Assembly: GCF_042453785.1 (NCBI RefSeq)
Contig: NC_091675.1
Location: forward strand, 632,501 to 696,500
DNA: 64,000 nt
Direction: 5' to 3'
Source of the DNA: Malus domestica
Taxonomy: Eukaryota; Streptophyta; Magnoliopsida; Rosales; Rosaceae
Position numbers and translations under genes: made by a program. Within the stretch, counting starts at the first letter, position 1. Each line of letters starts with the position of its first letter. The notes under the pieces were generated by a model, which was not told where the DNA came from, ran no database searches, and saw only the letters and a program-made list of their open reading frames with translations. Shown piece after piece: positions 62,661 to 64,000 of this stretch.

Positions 62661-63227
62661 TCCACAACCTATAGGTTGCAAACAAGCAAAACTAGTGCTA
62701 AAACCATGAATCTGTAATATGTATTTTAAAAGTACGACCACCACTCAGACATACCAAAAATGCAGGTTTCAAACTGTCAATTGCAAGCTATAATAAAACC
62801 TAAAGTGCTCTAATGCAGCATCCACCAAAATAAACATTTACTGATTCCCATATATGCCAAACAACAAGGGCTTGGTTGAATTGCAGGTATACGTGATCTA
62901 GCTGCAGAAAGCGACGATATGTTCATTACTTGTATTCCAAGTTGGGTACTTGATCAGACATGCTTTCTGATGCTTCAAAGTCAGCACTTCAGTGCATGCT
63001 GCAATGGCCAGGCAAGCAGAGCATAGTGGAGACTAAATAACTAGCTATGACACTTAAACACAGTCCAAAACAAATTCTATTTCCTGAATGGAATGAGAAG
63101 TATAAAGCAGCTCAAACAGTATGCAGTGAACCCAGCAATAATTGTTCAAGCAAATCCAATTATCGGAACCCAACTCAACGAGCAAAAAGAGTGCTACAAT
63201 TAAAGAAATGGGGAAGCAAAGACTCAC
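62661..63227. other. Right remnant of the host intron
   Basis: Begins with the second copy of the palindrome AACCTATAGGTT (62666-62677) and continues as non-repetitive sequence to exon 2 of the split gene. With the left remnant it suggests an original intron of about 0.95 kb. Confidence 0.5.
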
Positions 63228-63659
63228 CAGAACTGCGCCATTTCGCTACGGAGAATTTGCTGATGAAGTGACTCATAAAATTGCCTAAGTGGGTCCTTCT
63301 GAACTTCAAAATACAACAAAACAATCAGCCAAATAATTTCAAAGCAACATTTCTAAATCCAAATTAAAGAAATAAGAGAAAAAAAGGTAGTTGTTAGTGT
63401 ACCTTCTCGGGAGGGTCCTTCTTCTGATCAGGCAAATCATACACCTTCTTCTCCCTCTTCTTCTTCTCCTCCGTCTCAGCCTCTGGAGCCTTCCTCTTCC
63501 TCCCCTTCTCCTCATCCTCCTCCTCCATTTTTTTCACCTTCTTGTTCTTGATTTCCTTCATCCAAATAACCCGCATTCGTCAGTAAAACAGTAAAATTCA
63601 GTATTTCTCTCAAACAAAACCCAAAATTGAAAACAAAAACAAAAATCAAGAACCTTTTC

Positions 63660-64000
63660 GGGCCTCGAATTCTAACTCCTTTTCGGCTTCAAACCCAATT
63701 CCTCGTCGCTCTCGCCGCCGTAACCACCTCCGTAACCAGGTCGACGATATCTCCGATTCTGTTTCAGCTCTTGAAAACCAGCAAACAACTTTCCAACAAT
63801 CTCTTGACCAACTGCAACATTCCAACGCAACCTTTCAAACCCCCATCACCTCCCAGTTTGCGTCGTTCCAATCACTACTATTGGAGGAACTACGCCTTCT
63901 GAAATCCACTTTTCCCCCACCTCCGACCACCACCGACTACAACCTATACGGGTTTGGGCCTCTCCCACCCACCCACTTTGGCCACTCTTCCATCGTCAAT
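63660..64000 (+). other. Open reading frame running off the window, possibly retroelement gag-like
   Basis: One plus-strand frame stays open from about 63660 to the window end (at least 113 codons) but has no ATG near its start. It encodes DDISDSVSALENQQTTFQQS followed by LDQLQHSNATFQ and LLLEELRLLKSTFPPPP. This is a short coiled coil and then a Pro-rich stretch, a style seen before the gag domain of some plant Gypsy elements. It overlaps the upstream flank of the minus-strand gene. Family and completeness cannot be judged. Confidence 0.3.

Larger units (their letters stand above)
48758..63528 (-). pseudogene. Small Lys-rich/acidic protein gene split by a 14 kb intron, probably impaired
   Basis: Exon 1 (63528-63403) encodes MEEEDEEKGRKRKAPEAETE and ends ...YDLPDQKKDPPEK. 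An in-frame ATG at 63561 would add MKEIKNKKVKK. Exon 2 (63298-63228) encodes KDPLRQFYESLHQQILRSEM and ends at TTCTG|GTGAGT. The matching third exon (49096-48758) encodes MMEHGLLPKQEAEKVFEKKQ, then a Ser/Lys-rich stretch and SSSNDDSDDDF. The three pieces read as one plant protein of about 175 residues, likely nuclear from its composition; I know no name or function. The join is off by one: the only AG at exon 3 is CAAG|ATGATGG, which makes TG|A TGA. An ancestral CAG|GATGATGG with one G-to-A change would fit. The intron holds the Copia, LARD-like and Harbinger-like insertions. It may be a recent pseudogene, or exon 3 may use another site. Alternatively the pieces come from two gene copies. Confidence 0.55.

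Noticed and set aside
1-64000. CRISPR arrays, prokaryotic operons or phage-type systems
   Set aside because: Spliced plant genes throughout; no regular direct repeats with unique spacers.

Overview
This is nuclear DNA of a eudicot plant. Genes carry many short GT-AG introns, the spacers are AT-rich, and there is a nuclear-type tRNA-Leu gene. MITEs, hAT relics, Copia elements and tRNA-derived SINEs fill the gaps. The style of the genes and repeats is most like a rosaceous tree (apple/pear group). That assignment rests on recognition, not on a search.

Layout. From 1 to 7 kb there is a 3' relic of a thaumatin-like gene, an intronless tRNA-Leu(CAA) and a complete three-exon thaumatin-like protein gene (minus strand). 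From 9.9 to 13 kb there is a six-exon DUF615/YjgA-type ribosome-associated protein and a single-exon chloroplast-type small J-protein (both minus). From 13 to 20.7 kb there is no gene, but there are two hAT-type elements with readable target duplications, one carrying a nested solo-LTR-like fossil. From 20.7 to 24.1 kb lies a 12-exon PSK SIMULATOR/DUF668 gene (minus). After a 5 kb MITE-bearing spacer comes a 15-exon LIN/CERBERUS-type U-box/WD40 E3 ligase gene (29.5-35.4 kb, plus). Then come a 12-exon BRE/BRCC45 homologue (37.1-40.0 kb, plus), a three-exon beta-tubulin (41.1-43.7 kb, plus) and a four-exon plant protein of unknown function (46.2-47.7 kb, minus).

The last 15 kb is one nested structure. 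A small lysine-rich/acidic gene has its first two exons at 63.2-63.5 kb and an apparent third exon at 48.8-49.1 kb. The intron between them is filled by two inverted Copia fossils, a gag-like/LARD-type block with a 340-410 bp inverted duplication, and a probable LTR. One Copia copy is interrupted by a 2.24 kb PIF/Harbinger-like element that carries a decayed piece of a host mTERF gene. The other Copia copy preserves the uninterrupted site.

The genes do not form a pathway; each is an ordinary housekeeping, signalling or defence gene with its own promoter. I see no clearly undescribed biological system. The strongest leads are the mTERF gene capture, the split gene with a changed splice acceptor, and the large inverted repeat inside its intron. 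Exon joins were worked out by hand from reading frame and splice consensus and have not been tested against transcripts.
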